From Spirochaetaceae bacterium (GTDB taxonomy: Bacteria; Spirochaetota; Spirochaetia; Treponematales; Breznakiellaceae), in assembly GCA_031268255.1 (NCBI GenBank), contig JAIRXO010000124.1:1-15053 (forward strand): a DNA stretch of 15,053 nucleotides, in the 5' to 3' direction. Under the pieces are notes generated by a model. It was not told where the DNA came from. It was given only the letters and a program-made list of their open reading frames with translations, and searched no databases. Of this stretch, positions 1 through 8,182 are shown piece by piece. The first letter of the stretch is position 1. Every line of letters begins with the position of its first letter. The position numbers and the translations under genes were made by a program.

Positions 1-1005
1 ATCAGGGGCAAACACCGCATGGCGCCGGTGGCCGCCTATCTCGCGGAGAAGCTCGGGAAGCCTGTTATTTTCGCCGGTGAAGATTCCTGTTACGGAAAAA
101 AAGCCTTTATTGATTCCCAAAAAGACGGATCGGTGATTATGCTTGAGAATACCCGTTTCCATAAGGAAGAGACCTCCAAGGATGGGGCCGAACGGGACAG
201 GTTAGCAAAGGAGCTTGCATCCTATGGCGATATTTTTGTAAACGACGCTTTCGGGACGGCTCACAGGGATCATGCGTCAACGGCTTCCATCGCGAAATTC
301 GTTCCGGTGTCCGTGGCGGGTTTCCTCATGGAAAAAGAAGTCAATTACCTCGAATCCATAGTAAGCAATCCCCAAAAACCCCTTGTGGCCATTATAGGCG
401 GCGCCAAGGTTTCGTCCAAGATAGCGGTCCTCGAAAACCTTTTGAAGAACTCAAGCGCCCTGGTCATAGGGGGCGGTATGGCCTATACTTTCCTCAAAGC
501 CCAGGGCCATACGGTCGGCAAGTCCCTGGTCGAGGACGACCAGCTTGACACGGCCAAAAGAATTCTCGACAGCGCGGCCAAAGCGGGCGTGGAGCTTGTG
601 CTTCCTTTAGACCAGGAAGCGGCCGAGACCTTTGACGCGGCAAACAAGGCGATTCATGTAGACGGGCCTGATCTTCCTGACTGGCTCATGGGCCTTGACG
701 TAGGACCCAAGACCGTCGCTAAATACAAGGAGGTGCTTGCGGGGGCAAAAACCATAGTGTGGAACGGCCCTGTGGGCGTGTTTGAATTTGACGCCTTTGC
801 CAAAGGAACCGAAGCGGTGGCGCGTCTTGTCGCCGGGGCCACGGAGAGGCAGGTCATTACCGTAGTCGGCGGCGGGGATTCTGTCGCCGCGGTAAACAAA
901 TTCAATCTGGCGTCAAAGATGAGCCATGTCTCCACCGGAGGCGGCGCATCGCTTGAACTGCTTGAAGGAAAGAAACTTCCCGGCATTGAGGTTTGCAGAA
1001 CCTGA
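1..1005 (+). CDS. pgk: Phosphoglycerate kinase, 5'-truncated by the window edge
   Basis: Cytoplasmic glycolytic enzyme that interconverts 1,3-bisphosphoglycerate + ADP and 3-phosphoglycerate + ATP. The frame is open from base 1 (IRGKHR precedes the Met codon at 19), so the gene starts outside the window. About 334 residues are visible of the usual 390-420, so roughly the first 80 are missing. Family motifs appear in order: VNDAFGTAHRDHAS, IIGGAKVSSKI, IGGGMAYTFL, LDVGPKT, WNGPVGVFE, VVGGGDSVAAV and STGGGASLELLEGK. The last four belong to the nucleotide-binding C-terminal lobe. The stop at 1003-1005 lies 52 bases before tpiA, consistent with a glycolytic operon. No internal disruption is seen. 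Family identity is very secure. Confidence 0.97.
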   Translation: MRGKHRMAPVAAYLAEKLGKPVIFAGEDSCYGKKAFIDSQKDGSVIMLENTRFHKEETSKDGAERDRLAKELASYGDIFVNDAFGTAHRDHASTASIAKFVPVSVAGFLMEKEVNYLESIVSNPQKPLVAIIGGAKVSSKIAVLENLLKNSSALVIGGGMAYTFLKAQGHTVGKSLVEDDQLDTAKRILDSAAKAGVELVLPLDQEAAETFDAANKAIHVDGPDLPDWLMGLDVGPKTVAKYKEVLAGAKTIVWNGPVGVFEFDAFAKGTEAVARLVAGATERQVITVVGGGDSVAAVNKFNLASKMSHVSTGGGASLELLEGKKLPGIEVCRT

Positions 1006-1057
1006 ATCCGGCGCGAAACCCGAAGATAGCACAGTTATTTTGTAAGGAGGGATATGT

Positions 1058-1810
1058 ATGACAAGACCTTATTACATCGCGGGAAACTGGAAGATGCATA
1101 AGACCCGGAGTGAGGCAGCTGAACTTGCCAAATCTCTTGTGGTTCAGCTTAAAGGCGGAAAGCATACATACCTTGTAGCGCCGGGCTTTACCTGCCTTGA
1201 GACCGTGGGCGCCATTGTAAAGGGAAGCAACATACTCCTTGGCGCCCAGAACATGGCGTCTGAGGAACAGGGCGCCCATACCGGAGAAGTCTCGGTACTC
1301 CAGCTCAAGGACCTGGGCGTACAGGCCGTGATACTCGGCCACAGCGAACGGCGTCATACATACAAGGAAGATGACGAACTTATCAACAAAAAGGTTAAAC
1401 TTGCCCTCAGGCACGGCCTTGAGGTCATACTCTGCATAGGAGAGCTGCTTTCCGAACGGGAAGCCGGCCAGGCGGAAAATGTCTGCGAGACCCAGACCGT
1501 CAAGGGCCTTGCCGGTGTGTCCGTATCCGATCTTGAAAGGGTAACTCTGGCCTATGAGCCTGTCTGGGCCATAGGAACCGGAAAGACCGCGACTCCCGAA
1601 GATGCCGACGCCATCCATGCCTATGTGCGTGGTGTGATAGCGAAGCTCTACGGCAAGGACGCAGCCGAAAAAATAATCATTCAGTACGGCGGTTCGGTAA
1701 AGGCCGAAAACGCCGCCCAGCTTATGGCGAAGGAGAATATCGACGGCGCCCTGGTAGGCGGAGCCTCCCTCAAGGCGGATACCTTTGTTCCCATAGCACT
1801 GTTCGGCTGA
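1058..1810 (+). CDS. tpiA: Triose-phosphate isomerase
   Basis: Interconverts dihydroxyacetone phosphate and glyceraldehyde-3-phosphate in the cytoplasm. The 250 residues match the normal family length. Visible active-site signatures are AGNWKMHK near the N-terminus (substrate-binding Asn and Lys), GHSERR with the catalytic His near residue 95, AYEPVWAIGTGK with the catalytic Glu and the mobile loop near 167-175, and the phosphate-binding YGGSV and GALVGGASL segments near the C-terminus. The start is fixed by a strong Shine-Dalgarno AAGGAGG (1044-1050) seven bases before ATG; a nearby out-of-frame ATG at 1054 is discounted. It follows pgk by 52 bases and precedes the signalling block by 49. 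Very secure. Confidence 0.98.
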   Translation: MTRPYYIAGNWKMHKTRSEAAELAKSLVVQLKGGKHTYLVAPGFTCLETVGAIVKGSNILLGAQNMASEEQGAHTGEVSVLQLKDLGVQAVILGHSERRHTYKEDDELINKKVKLALRHGLEVILCIGELLSEREAGQAENVCETQTVKGLAGVSVSDLERVTLAYEPVWAIGTGKTATPEDADAIHAYVRGVIAKLYGKDAAEKIIIQYGGSVKAENAAQLMAKENIDGALVGGASLKADTFVPIALFG

Positions 1811-1814
1811 CCTG

Positions 1815-1844
1815 CGCGGCTCCGGGAACTTTTTTCCGGCCGCG
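1815..1844. other. Bulged stem-loop between tpiA and the kinase gene
   Basis: CGCGGC (1815-1820) can pair with GCCGCG (1839-1844), continued by CGG/CCG and AA/TT with a two-base and a one-base bulge and a T-rich loop. No U-run follows the 3' arm, so a conventional terminator is not clear. It could weaken read-through from pgk-tpiA into the kinase genes or be chance in GC-rich sequence. Confidence 0.3.
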
Positions 1845-1859
1845 GGACATTCCGTAACC

Positions 1860-4673
1860 ATGGGTTTTTCAGGCAGGGCAAAAAAATTTTTACTCAAAAA
1901 TTTCGTGGTGCTGCTCTTTTCCGCCGCCATGCTGATGATTTTGAGCGTTACCGTCTCCATCAGTGTTTTTATCGTAAACCTTTCCGCCGACTTTAAGAAC
2001 AACATTGACGAAAGGCTGCTTGCCGCAAGCCGCGCCGCGGCCCTTATTGTCAGCGCCGGGGAACTTGATGAACTGGTTGTCCCAGGCGACATGGAGAAAC
2101 CTGTCTTTGGGGAAATACGGGCAAGGCTCATTGATTTTGCCCAAGAGTACAATCTTGTGTACGCCTATTACCTGCGGCGCGTAGACGCAGATACGGCGCG
2201 TTTTATCGTGGATAACGACGAGACTGACCAGACAGTTAATCTTGCCACGCCCGACCTGGACATTGAGGACGCGCCCCTCATGGCGTTTAACGGCAGGGCC
2301 GCGACTACGGTCATGGGCATCTATTCGGCGGGGTATACGGGACTGCTCTCTGCCTACGCGCCGGTGTTTGACGGGCAGGGCAGGGTAGTTGCCATCGCCG
2401 GGGTTGATATAAGCGACGATCAGATTCTGAAAACCCAGCGGCGCATCATCACTCTGGCGACCGTCATGGTTGTTTTTATTATCTTCGCCGTCATCATCTG
2501 CGTCATCGGCTTCTTCGCCAAAAAAAAGCAGGACGCCGCGTCCCTTCTGCGCCTCAAGCAGCAGGAACTCATGTCCCGCCTCACCGGAACCTTTATCTCG
2601 GCGGCCGATACCTCGGCACTGATAAACGACAGCCTGCGCATTTCAGGGGAGTTCCTCAACGTAAGCCGCATACTGATAGAAATACCCGATCCGCTTTCCG
2701 GCGTGTTCCGGCCTGTTTATATCTGGTGCTCTGCCGACGAGTACAGCTTTGTTCCCGAGACCGAGGGGCTGCGCGACATTGTGGACTGCGAATTCCCCAT
2801 GAGGCAGCCCGAACATATACCCATCGTTATATGCAACGACATAAACGAAAACCTTGAGAGCGAAGTCATGGGCGCCACCGGGGTAGAATCGTTTATCATA
2901 ACGCCCCTTTATGTGGACGGTTCTTTCTGGGCTGTTTTGAGCATAGAGGAATGCCGGTCCCGGCGTGTCTGGACCGAGAACGAGCGTATCCTGGTCAGTA
3001 CGATAAACAGCGTCATAGCCGGAGCGGCGATACGGGACCAGCGGGAACGGGAAAAGGCCGCGGCCCTGGAGCAGGCCGAGCGGGCAAGCAGGGCCAAGGG
3101 CGAATTCCTTGCCAATATGAGCCACGAGATACGCACTCCCATGAACGCCATCATAGGCATGACCACCATAGCCAAATCTTCCGGCGAGCTGGAAAAAAAG
3201 GAATACTGCCTGGGCAAGATAGAAGAAGCCTCAACGCATCTGCTTGGTATCATCAATGACATACTGGATATGTCAAAAATCGAGGCCAACAAATTTGAGC
3301 TTTCTTTTGCCAATTTTCAGTTTGAAAAAATGCTCCGCAAAGTGGTTAATGTGGTTAATTTCAAGGTTGAAGAAAAACACCAGAACTTTACCGTTTACAT
3401 AGACAGGCACATTCCCCAGTACCTCTACGGCGATGACCAGCGCCTCGCCCAGGTCATTACCAATCTGCTTTCCAACGCGGTAAAGTTTACCCCCGAATAC
3501 GGGACCATACGCCTTGCCGCCCGTCTGGGTGGACAATCCGCGCCCCTTTCTCCGGCGACGGCCTCGTCTTCAAACTATACCCTTATGATAAGCGTCAGGG
3601 ACACGGGCATAGGACTCAGCGTGGAACAGCAGGCCCGGCTTTTTTCTTCGTTTCAGCAGGCTGACTCAAGCACCTCCCGGAAATACGGCGGGACCGGCCT
3701 GGGGCTGTCCATTTCCCGGCGCATAGTCGAACTCATGGGCGGAACAATCTGGGTTGAGTCCGAACCGGGAGGAGGGGCGGAGTTTACGTTTACCGTAACG
3801 TTAAGCGAAGGGGACAGCAAAGGAGCGTCCCTTTTCGCGCCGGGAGTCCGCTGGGGGAATTTGCGCCTTCTGGCCGTGGATGACGACGGGGATATACGGG
3901 ACTACTTTAAGGACATAGGAGACCGTTTCGGCTTTTCCTGCGATACCGCTTCAGGCGGCGAAGAAGCCCTTTCCCTTATCGCCAAAAACGGCCCCTATGA
4001 CATTTGCTTTATCGACTGGAAAATGCCCGGCATGGACGGGGTGGAACTGGCCGGAAAAATCACGGCCCCGGGGGACAGGACAGGGTATAAACCTGTGGTT
4101 ATCATGATTTCGGCCTCCGGGTGGGATACCATAGAGGCGGAGGCGAAACAGGCCGGGGTGGACAAGTTTCTGCCCAAGCCCCTTTTTCCGTCTACCATAG
4201 TAGACTGTATCAACACCTGCATAGGACAGGAAAAGCTCCTTGAACCGGCGGGGACGGGAAGCCTTCCCTGGGAAAAATTCAAAGGAACCATACTTCTTGC
4301 CGAAGATGTGGAGATAAACAGGGAAATAGTCCTGTCGCTTCTGGAGCCCGCCGCGCTGATCGTTGACTGCGCCGAAAACGGCGCCGTGGCGCTGCGGATG
4401 TTTACGGAAGCCCCGGATAAATATGACCTGATTTTGATGGACGTGCAGATGCCCGAAATGGACGGGTATGAGGCAACGCGGAAAATCCGTGAATTTGAAA
4501 GGGAGAGGGCGCTGCCCCCTGTTTCCATTGTCGCCATGACCGCCAATGTTTTTCGCGAGGACATCGAGAAAGCCCAGGAAGCGGGCATGGACGGCCATAT
4601 AGGAAAGCCCCTTGATTTTGAGGAAGTATTCGCCCTGCTGAGAAAATATCTTAAAGAGGAGGAACATGTATGA
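1860..4673 (+). CDS. Membrane hybrid sensor histidine kinase (CACHE-GAF-HisKA-HATPase-REC-REC)
   Basis: A 937-residue inner-membrane sensor kinase. Order read from the sequence: TM1 about 14-40; an extracytoplasmic region about 41-190 ending in YAPVFDGQGRVVAIAGVDIS, typical of CACHE ligand-binding domains; TM2 about 196-220; a GAF-like region about 235-390; HisKA with phospho-acceptor His422 in SHEIRTP; HATPase with N-box Asn535/Asn539, G1 DTGIG (581-585) and G2 GTGLGLS (611-617). REC1 has Asp719 in DWKMPGMDG and Lys773; REC2 has Asp861 in DVQMPEMDG and Lys916. All key residues are present, so it should be catalytically active. There is no Hpt domain and no DNA-binding output. The ATG at 1860 has no good Shine-Dalgarno; it is chosen because positively charged residues directly precede TM1. 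The ligand cannot be read from the sequence. Confidence 0.93.
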   Translation: MGFSGRAKKFLLKNFVVLLFSAAMLMILSVTVSISVFIVNLSADFKNNIDERLLAASRAAALIVSAGELDELVVPGDMEKPVFGEIRARLIDFAQEYNLVYAYYLRRVDADTARFIVDNDETDQTVNLATPDLDIEDAPLMAFNGRAATTVMGIYSAGYTGLLSAYAPVFDGQGRVVAIAGVDISDDQILKTQRRIITLATVMVVFIIFAVIICVIGFFAKKKQDAASLLRLKQQELMSRLTGTFISAADTSALINDSLRISGEFLNVSRILIEIPDPLSGVFRPVYIWCSADEYSFVPETEGLRDIVDCEFPMRQPEHIPIVICNDINENLESEVMGATGVESFIITPLYVDGSFWAVLSIEECRSRRVWTENERILVSTINSVIAGAAIRDQREREKAAALEQAERASRAKGEFLANMSHEIRTPMNAIIGMTTIAKSSGELEKKEYCLGKIEEASTHLLGIINDILDMSKIEANKFELSFANFQFEKMLRKVVNVVNFKVEEKHQNFTVYIDRHIPQYLYGDDQRLAQVITNLLSNAVKFTPEYGTIRLAARLGGQSAPLSPATASSSNYTLMISVRDTGIGLSVEQQARLFSSFQQADSSTSRKYGGTGLGLSISRRIVELMGGTIWVESEPGGGAEFTFTVTLSEGDSKGASLFAPGVRWGNLRLLAVDDDGDIRDYFKDIGDRFGFSCDTASGGEEALSLIAKNGPYDICFIDWKMPGMDGVELAGKITAPGDRTGYKPVVIMISASGWDTIEAEAKQAGVDKFLPKPLFPSTIVDCINTCIGQEKLLEPAGTGSLPWEKFKGTILLAEDVEINREIVLSLLEPAALIVDCAENGAVALRMFTEAPDKYDLILMDVQMPEMDGYEATRKIREFERERALPPVSIVAMTANVFREDIEKAQEAGMDGHIGKPLDFEEVFALLRKYLKEEEHV

Positions 4674-5833
4674 TTAGGGCCGTAACGGTTTCTACAGAGA
4701 GCATCGATGATATAGAGGGGGCGGTAAAGGAACTCAAAACCCAGCTTGACGCCGCGCAGCCCCTGCTGCGGAATTCGGTGGGCATAATCGCCTGCCATTA
4801 TGAATTCGTTCTTTCGGGAGTGGTAAAGGCCGTACAGGAAGCCTTTCCCTTTGACATGGTGGGGGCCATTTCCTCGGCCCAGGCCGTCTCAGGCGGCGAG
4901 GGCACCCTGCTTTTGACCCTCATGGTGCTGACCAGCGATGACGTGAGCTTTAAGACGGTCCGCACCGCTTCCCTCAGGGAGGAAAGCGGCAAAAGGATAG
5001 CCGAGGCATACCGGAGCGCCGCCGGGGAAAGGGAAGAAAAGCCGTCGCTTGTTTTTGCCTTTGCCCCCTTCATGGTCGAAAATTCAGGCGATGAGTATAT
5101 CAGCGTGATTACCGGCGCGTCAGGAGGAGTTCCCTGCTTCGGGACCCTGGCTGTTGATGACACCACCGATTTCCGGGAATGTTATATGCTATACCGGGGA
5201 GAACATTACCGCGATTCCCTTGCGATGGTACTTGTATACGGGAACATACAGCCCCGTTTTTATCTGGCCGCCATTTCGCGGAACAAGATACTTGACAGAT
5301 CCGCCATAGTAACCTCATCGGACGGCCATATACTTAAAGAGCTTAACGGCCGCCCGGTAGCCGAATATTTTGCCTCTATAGGCATGACAAAGGCCAGCGA
5401 AACCAGTTACGCCTTGACCTCCCTTCCCTTTATGCTTGACTACAATGACGGAACCCCCATGGTCTCAAGGGTATTTATAGGCCTTGATGAACACAAAAAC
5501 GCGATCTGCGCCGGCGCCATGCCCGAAGGCTCTACGCTTTACATAGGAGTCTTTGACAAGGGAGACGTGCTTCTTACCACGGGAAAAACGATAGACGCCG
5601 CCCTGGAAGAAAATGACAAGCCGTCGTTCCTTCTTGCCTATTCCTGTGTCTCGCGGAGCATGTCTCTGGGCAGCGATATATTCGCCGAGGTGGAACTCCT
5701 GAAAAAGAAGAGCGGCCAAAAGGCTCCCTTTCTTCTGGCTTACTCAGGCGGCGAGATGTGTCCCACGCTGATACGGAGTGAGACCGCAGTCAACCGTTTT
5801 CATAATAACACCTTCATCCTCTGCGTGGTGTAG
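4670..5833 (+). CDS. FIST-domain sensory protein (FIST_N + FIST_C)
   Basis: A soluble 387-residue protein of the FIST family, predicted small-ligand sensors that often sit beside signalling genes. Seen: an N-terminal alpha/beta region (about 35-215) with repeated Gly/Ser turns (SSAQAVSGGEG, GASGGVPCFGTLAVDD), a linker ILKELNGRPVAEYF (221-234) that is hallmark-like for FIST proteins, and a C-terminal region with AYSCVSR, AYSGGEM (347-353) and the near-terminal FHNNTF. No membrane segment or signal peptide. Its ATG overlaps the kinase stop as ATGA (4670-4673), with AAAGAGGAGG (4653-4662) seven bases upstream, indicating translational coupling. By position it probably supplies cytoplasmic ligand information to one or both flanking kinases; that role and the ligand are inference. 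Confidence 0.88.
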   Translation: MIRAVTVSTESIDDIEGAVKELKTQLDAAQPLLRNSVGIIACHYEFVLSGVVKAVQEAFPFDMVGAISSAQAVSGGEGTLLLTLMVLTSDDVSFKTVRTASLREESGKRIAEAYRSAAGEREEKPSLVFAFAPFMVENSGDEYISVITGASGGVPCFGTLAVDDTTDFRECYMLYRGEHYRDSLAMVLVYGNIQPRFYLAAISRNKILDRSAIVTSSDGHILKELNGRPVAEYFASIGMTKASETSYALTSLPFMLDYNDGTPMVSRVFIGLDEHKNAICAGAMPEGSTLYIGVFDKGDVLLTTGKTIDAALEENDKPSFLLAYSCVSRSMSLGSDIFAEVELLKKKSGQKAPFLLAYSGGEMCPTLIRSETAVNRFHNNTFILCVV

Positions 5834-5873
5834 ATTGCCCTGCGGCCATGATAAAAAATACGGAGCGTAAGCG

Positions 5874-7595
5874 GTGCCTGAGGATATTGAAAAAGATTTG
5901 CTCGAAGAGCAGATAAGACAGCTTAAACTCGAAAAAGCGAGGCTTTCCAGGGAAGTCAGGCTTACCAAGAGCTTTCTTGACAAGGTAACCAGGACCATGG
6001 AGTCCAAGGAAGTTTTGGGGGCGGTGCTTACCGCCTCTAACGCCAAACAGAAAGCCTATACGGATATGCTCCTGGAAAGCTGCCCCAATATCATACTCCT
6101 CCTTGACGACACGGGGCGACTCGTACTCTGTACAAAAATGTTTCTTACCCTCACCGGCATTCCCAATATTGACTATATCAGGAACAAACCCTACGGGGAA
6201 ATTTTCACGCCCTACCTTGACGGCGAAGTATTCCCCGCCCTTGGGAAGGCCGTTGACGCTGTGGCCCGTTCCGGGGAAACAGTATCCCTTAACCAGTGGA
6301 TTGACTTTGCGGGAAAGGGCGAGGCGCGGTATTATTCAATAGAACTTATGGGCATAGGAAGCGCCAAGGGAGGGGATGCCGGCATCAGGGCCGGGGTGCT
6401 GGCGGTCTTTATTGATTTTACCGACATACTCAGGGAAAAACAGAACGCCGAGGCGGCCAACAGGGCAAAATCGGATTTTCTTGCCGTTCTGTCCCATGAG
6501 ATACGAACCCCCATGCACGCCATACTGGGACTCAACGAACTGCTCAGGCGCGGCGAACTTAACGATCTGCAGCGCAAGTACCTCGATGATATTTACAAGT
6601 CGGCCCATTCACTGCTTTCCATTATCAACGATATCCTTGACTTCTCCAAGATAGAGGCCGGCAAACTCGAAATCATCAACGGCGATTATTCCCTTCGTTC
6701 CCTTCTCGATAATATCTATACGATGTTCCTGGTCATGTTCAAAAAGAAGAACCTCGCCCTTCGCTTTGTCATAGACGATAATCTGCCCCAGTTTATCCAC
6801 GGCGACGAGAACCGCCTGCGGCAGGTGCTTATCAACCTCCTGTCCAACGCCATGAAGTATACCATCGAAGGTTCGGTGGAATTCAGGGCCTGGCTTGAAA
6901 ACGAAAGACTCCGCTTTGATGTGGAGGACACCGGTATAGGCATCAGGAAAGAGGACGCGCTCAAGCTGTTCCGGCCCTTTGAGCAGCTTGATACACGGAA
7001 AAACCGCAATGTGGTAGGCACGGGACTCGGCCTCGCCATCTGTTACCGCCTCTGCCGCCTCATGGACGGCGAACTCTCGGTGGCAAGCGACTATGGCTCA
7101 GGTTCGACCTTTTCGGTTTCCCTTCCCTATACTGAGGCAGGGGAAAAAACAGAACACTCAGGCCCCGCCGCTCCCCTGGAATTTTCAGCCCCCCTGGCAA
7201 AGGTGCTGGTTGTGGACGATATCGAAATCAACCTCAATGTTACCGAGGCCATGCTCGAAAGTTTCAGCATACAGTCCGACCTGGCCCAGAAAGGCATCCT
7301 GGCCATAGAACTGATTCAAAAAAACACCTATGACCTTGTGTTTATGGACCACATGATGCCCGAAATGGACGGGCTTGAAGCCACAAGGCGCATACGGGAA
7401 CTTGGTGGCAGGTACAAAAAAATTCCCATTATCGCCCTGACCGCGAATGTGGTTGACGGAGCCGAAAACATGTTCCTCAGCAATCAGTTTGACGATTTTC
7501 TCGCCAAACCCATAGAATTCGCGTCCCTTAACCGGTGCCTGCGGAAGTGGCTTCCCCCCGAAAAAATCATCGGCGCCGCGGAGAATACCGCGTAA
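5874..7595 (+). CDS. Soluble PAS hybrid histidine kinase with C-terminal receiver
   Basis: A 573-residue kinase without membrane segments. Residues 5-45 form a charged likely coiled coil (LLEEQIRQLKLEKARLSREV); 62-185 fit a PAS fold (PNIILLLDDTGRLVLCTKMF through VLAVFIDFTDI). HisKA carries His208 in SHEIRTPMHAI. HATPase has N-box Asn321/Asn325, G1 DTGIG (352-356) and G2 GTGLGLA (382-388). The receiver has acidic Asp448/Asp449, phospho-acceptor Asp492 in MDHMMPEMDG and Lys545. Start is GTG at 5874, with GGAG (5862-5865) eight bases upstream. It lies 40 bases after the FIST gene. As a cytoplasmic kinase it is a plausible direct partner of the FIST protein (inference). No Hpt or output domain. 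Confidence 0.92.
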   Translation: MPEDIEKDLLEEQIRQLKLEKARLSREVRLTKSFLDKVTRTMESKEVLGAVLTASNAKQKAYTDMLLESCPNIILLLDDTGRLVLCTKMFLTLTGIPNIDYIRNKPYGEIFTPYLDGEVFPALGKAVDAVARSGETVSLNQWIDFAGKGEARYYSIELMGIGSAKGGDAGIRAGVLAVFIDFTDILREKQNAEAANRAKSDFLAVLSHEIRTPMHAILGLNELLRRGELNDLQRKYLDDIYKSAHSLLSIINDILDFSKIEAGKLEIINGDYSLRSLLDNIYTMFLVMFKKKNLALRFVIDDNLPQFIHGDENRLRQVLINLLSNAMKYTIEGSVEFRAWLENERLRFDVEDTGIGIRKEDALKLFRPFEQLDTRKNRNVVGTGLGLAICYRLCRLMDGELSVASDYGSGSTFSVSLPYTEAGEKTEHSGPAAPLEFSAPLAKVLVVDDIEINLNVTEAMLESFSIQSDLAQKGILAIELIQKNTYDLVFMDHMMPEMDGLEATRRIRELGGRYKKIPIIALTANVVDGAENMFLSNQFDDFLAKPIEFASLNRCLRKWLPPEKIIGAAENTA

Positions 7596-7624
7596 ATTAC
7601 CATGCCGGCCTGTATACAGCGACC

Positions 7625-7653
7625 TTGCATAAATTCCGCGCTTTTGGTAGTAT
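7625..7653 (+). promoter_or_regulatory. Candidate sigma70-type promoter of secG
   Basis: TTGCAT (7625-7630), a 17-base spacer and TAGTAT (7648-7653) lie upstream of secG; TATAAA (7651-7656) is an alternative -10 with a longer spacer. The 80-base gap after the kinase gene supports independent transcription. Match by eye only. Confidence 0.4.
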
Positions 7654-7675
7654 AAAAATAAATGGAGTCAAATAA

Positions 7676-8050
7676 ATGGCGATTTTTAGTGTAGTGCTCC
7701 TTGTTTTTTTTGTGATTGTAGCGATTCTTCTCATTTTGATAGTATTGGTACAGAACGAGGAAGGAAACAGCATAGGCGGAATCTTTGCCGGCGGCAGCGG
7801 CTCGGCTTTCGGCTCCCGGTCGGGTAATATACTTACCCGGGCCACGTCGGTCCTGGGCGGCCTGTTTTTTGTCATTGCCCTTGGCCTGGCCCTGATGCAC
7901 CGGGCCCCCGGCGATTCAGGCGTGGAAGCCGCTGCCCGGCAGCAGACCTCGCCGGAATCCGGCGCCGACTGGTTCCTCAATGAGGAGGCTCCCCCTTCCG
8001 GCCAGGATATCCTGCCCGAAACGGAAGCTCCCGCCGGGGCCGCGGAATAA
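7676..8050 (+). CDS. secG: Protein translocase subunit SecG
   Basis: Small membrane subunit of the SecYEG translocon, stimulating protein export across the inner membrane. Two hydrophobic segments (about 3-25 and 54-75) flank the family-typical cytoplasmic loop LVQNEEGNSIGGIFAGGSGS, with a Gly/Ser-rich stretch up to NILTRATSVLGG. The 124 residues are longer than a minimal SecG (about 75-110); the extra C-terminal part is acidic and rich in Pro, Ala and Glu. GGAG (7664-7667) sits eight bases before the ATG. From memory, Treponema pallidum has secG next to tpi and pgk; here about 5.9 kb of kinase and FIST genes lie between tpiA and secG. Confidence 0.93.
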   Translation: MAIFSVVLLVFFVIVAILLILIVLVQNEEGNSIGGIFAGGSGSAFGSRSGNILTRATSVLGGLFFVIALGLALMHRAPGDSGVEAAARQQTSPESGADWFLNEEAPPSGQDILPETEAPAGAAE

Positions 8051-8057
8051 GCCTTTC

Positions 8058-8135
8058 ATGCTCCTTAACAGCGTCTACAGGCCGGAGTTTATCAAGATCG
8101 GCCTGGAGGCGGAGAACAAGGATGAGGCGCCATGA
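8058..8135 (+). pseudogene. Probable 5' remnant of a PtsN-like PTS EIIA gene
   Basis: A 25-codon frame begins with ATG seven bases after the secG stop and ends with TGA at 8133-8135. It reads MLLNSVYRPEFIKIGLEAEN followed by KDEAP. The pattern MLL-x3-(F/Y)-x-PE-(F/L)-I-K-(I/L)-x-LEA-x-(N/D)-K-(D/E)-E is how PtsN/fructose-type EIIA proteins begin; the rest of such a domain (about 125 more residues, including the phosphorylated His) is absent. Neither of the other two forward frames resumes an EIIA-like sequence before the convergent XRE gene, so deletion or replacement of the 3' part is more likely than a single frameshift. It could instead be a real micro-ORF. The family resemblance is judged from memory. 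Confidence 0.45.
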
Positions 8136-8182
8136 AGATATATCGCGCTGAACCGTAACAAATCCGCCGTGTCTGCCGGTCC

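Noticed and set aside
902..2152. Long reverse-strand open frame of 416 codons
   Set aside because: It lies antisense to pgk, tpiA and the first kinase, whose family motifs are unmistakable; its translation has no recognisable domain and no plausible ribosome binding site.
3951..4798. Reverse-strand frames of 238 and 267 codons under the kinase receivers
   Set aside because: They mirror the GC-rich receiver-domain coding sequence and show low-complexity Ser/Arg or aromatic content with no motifs.
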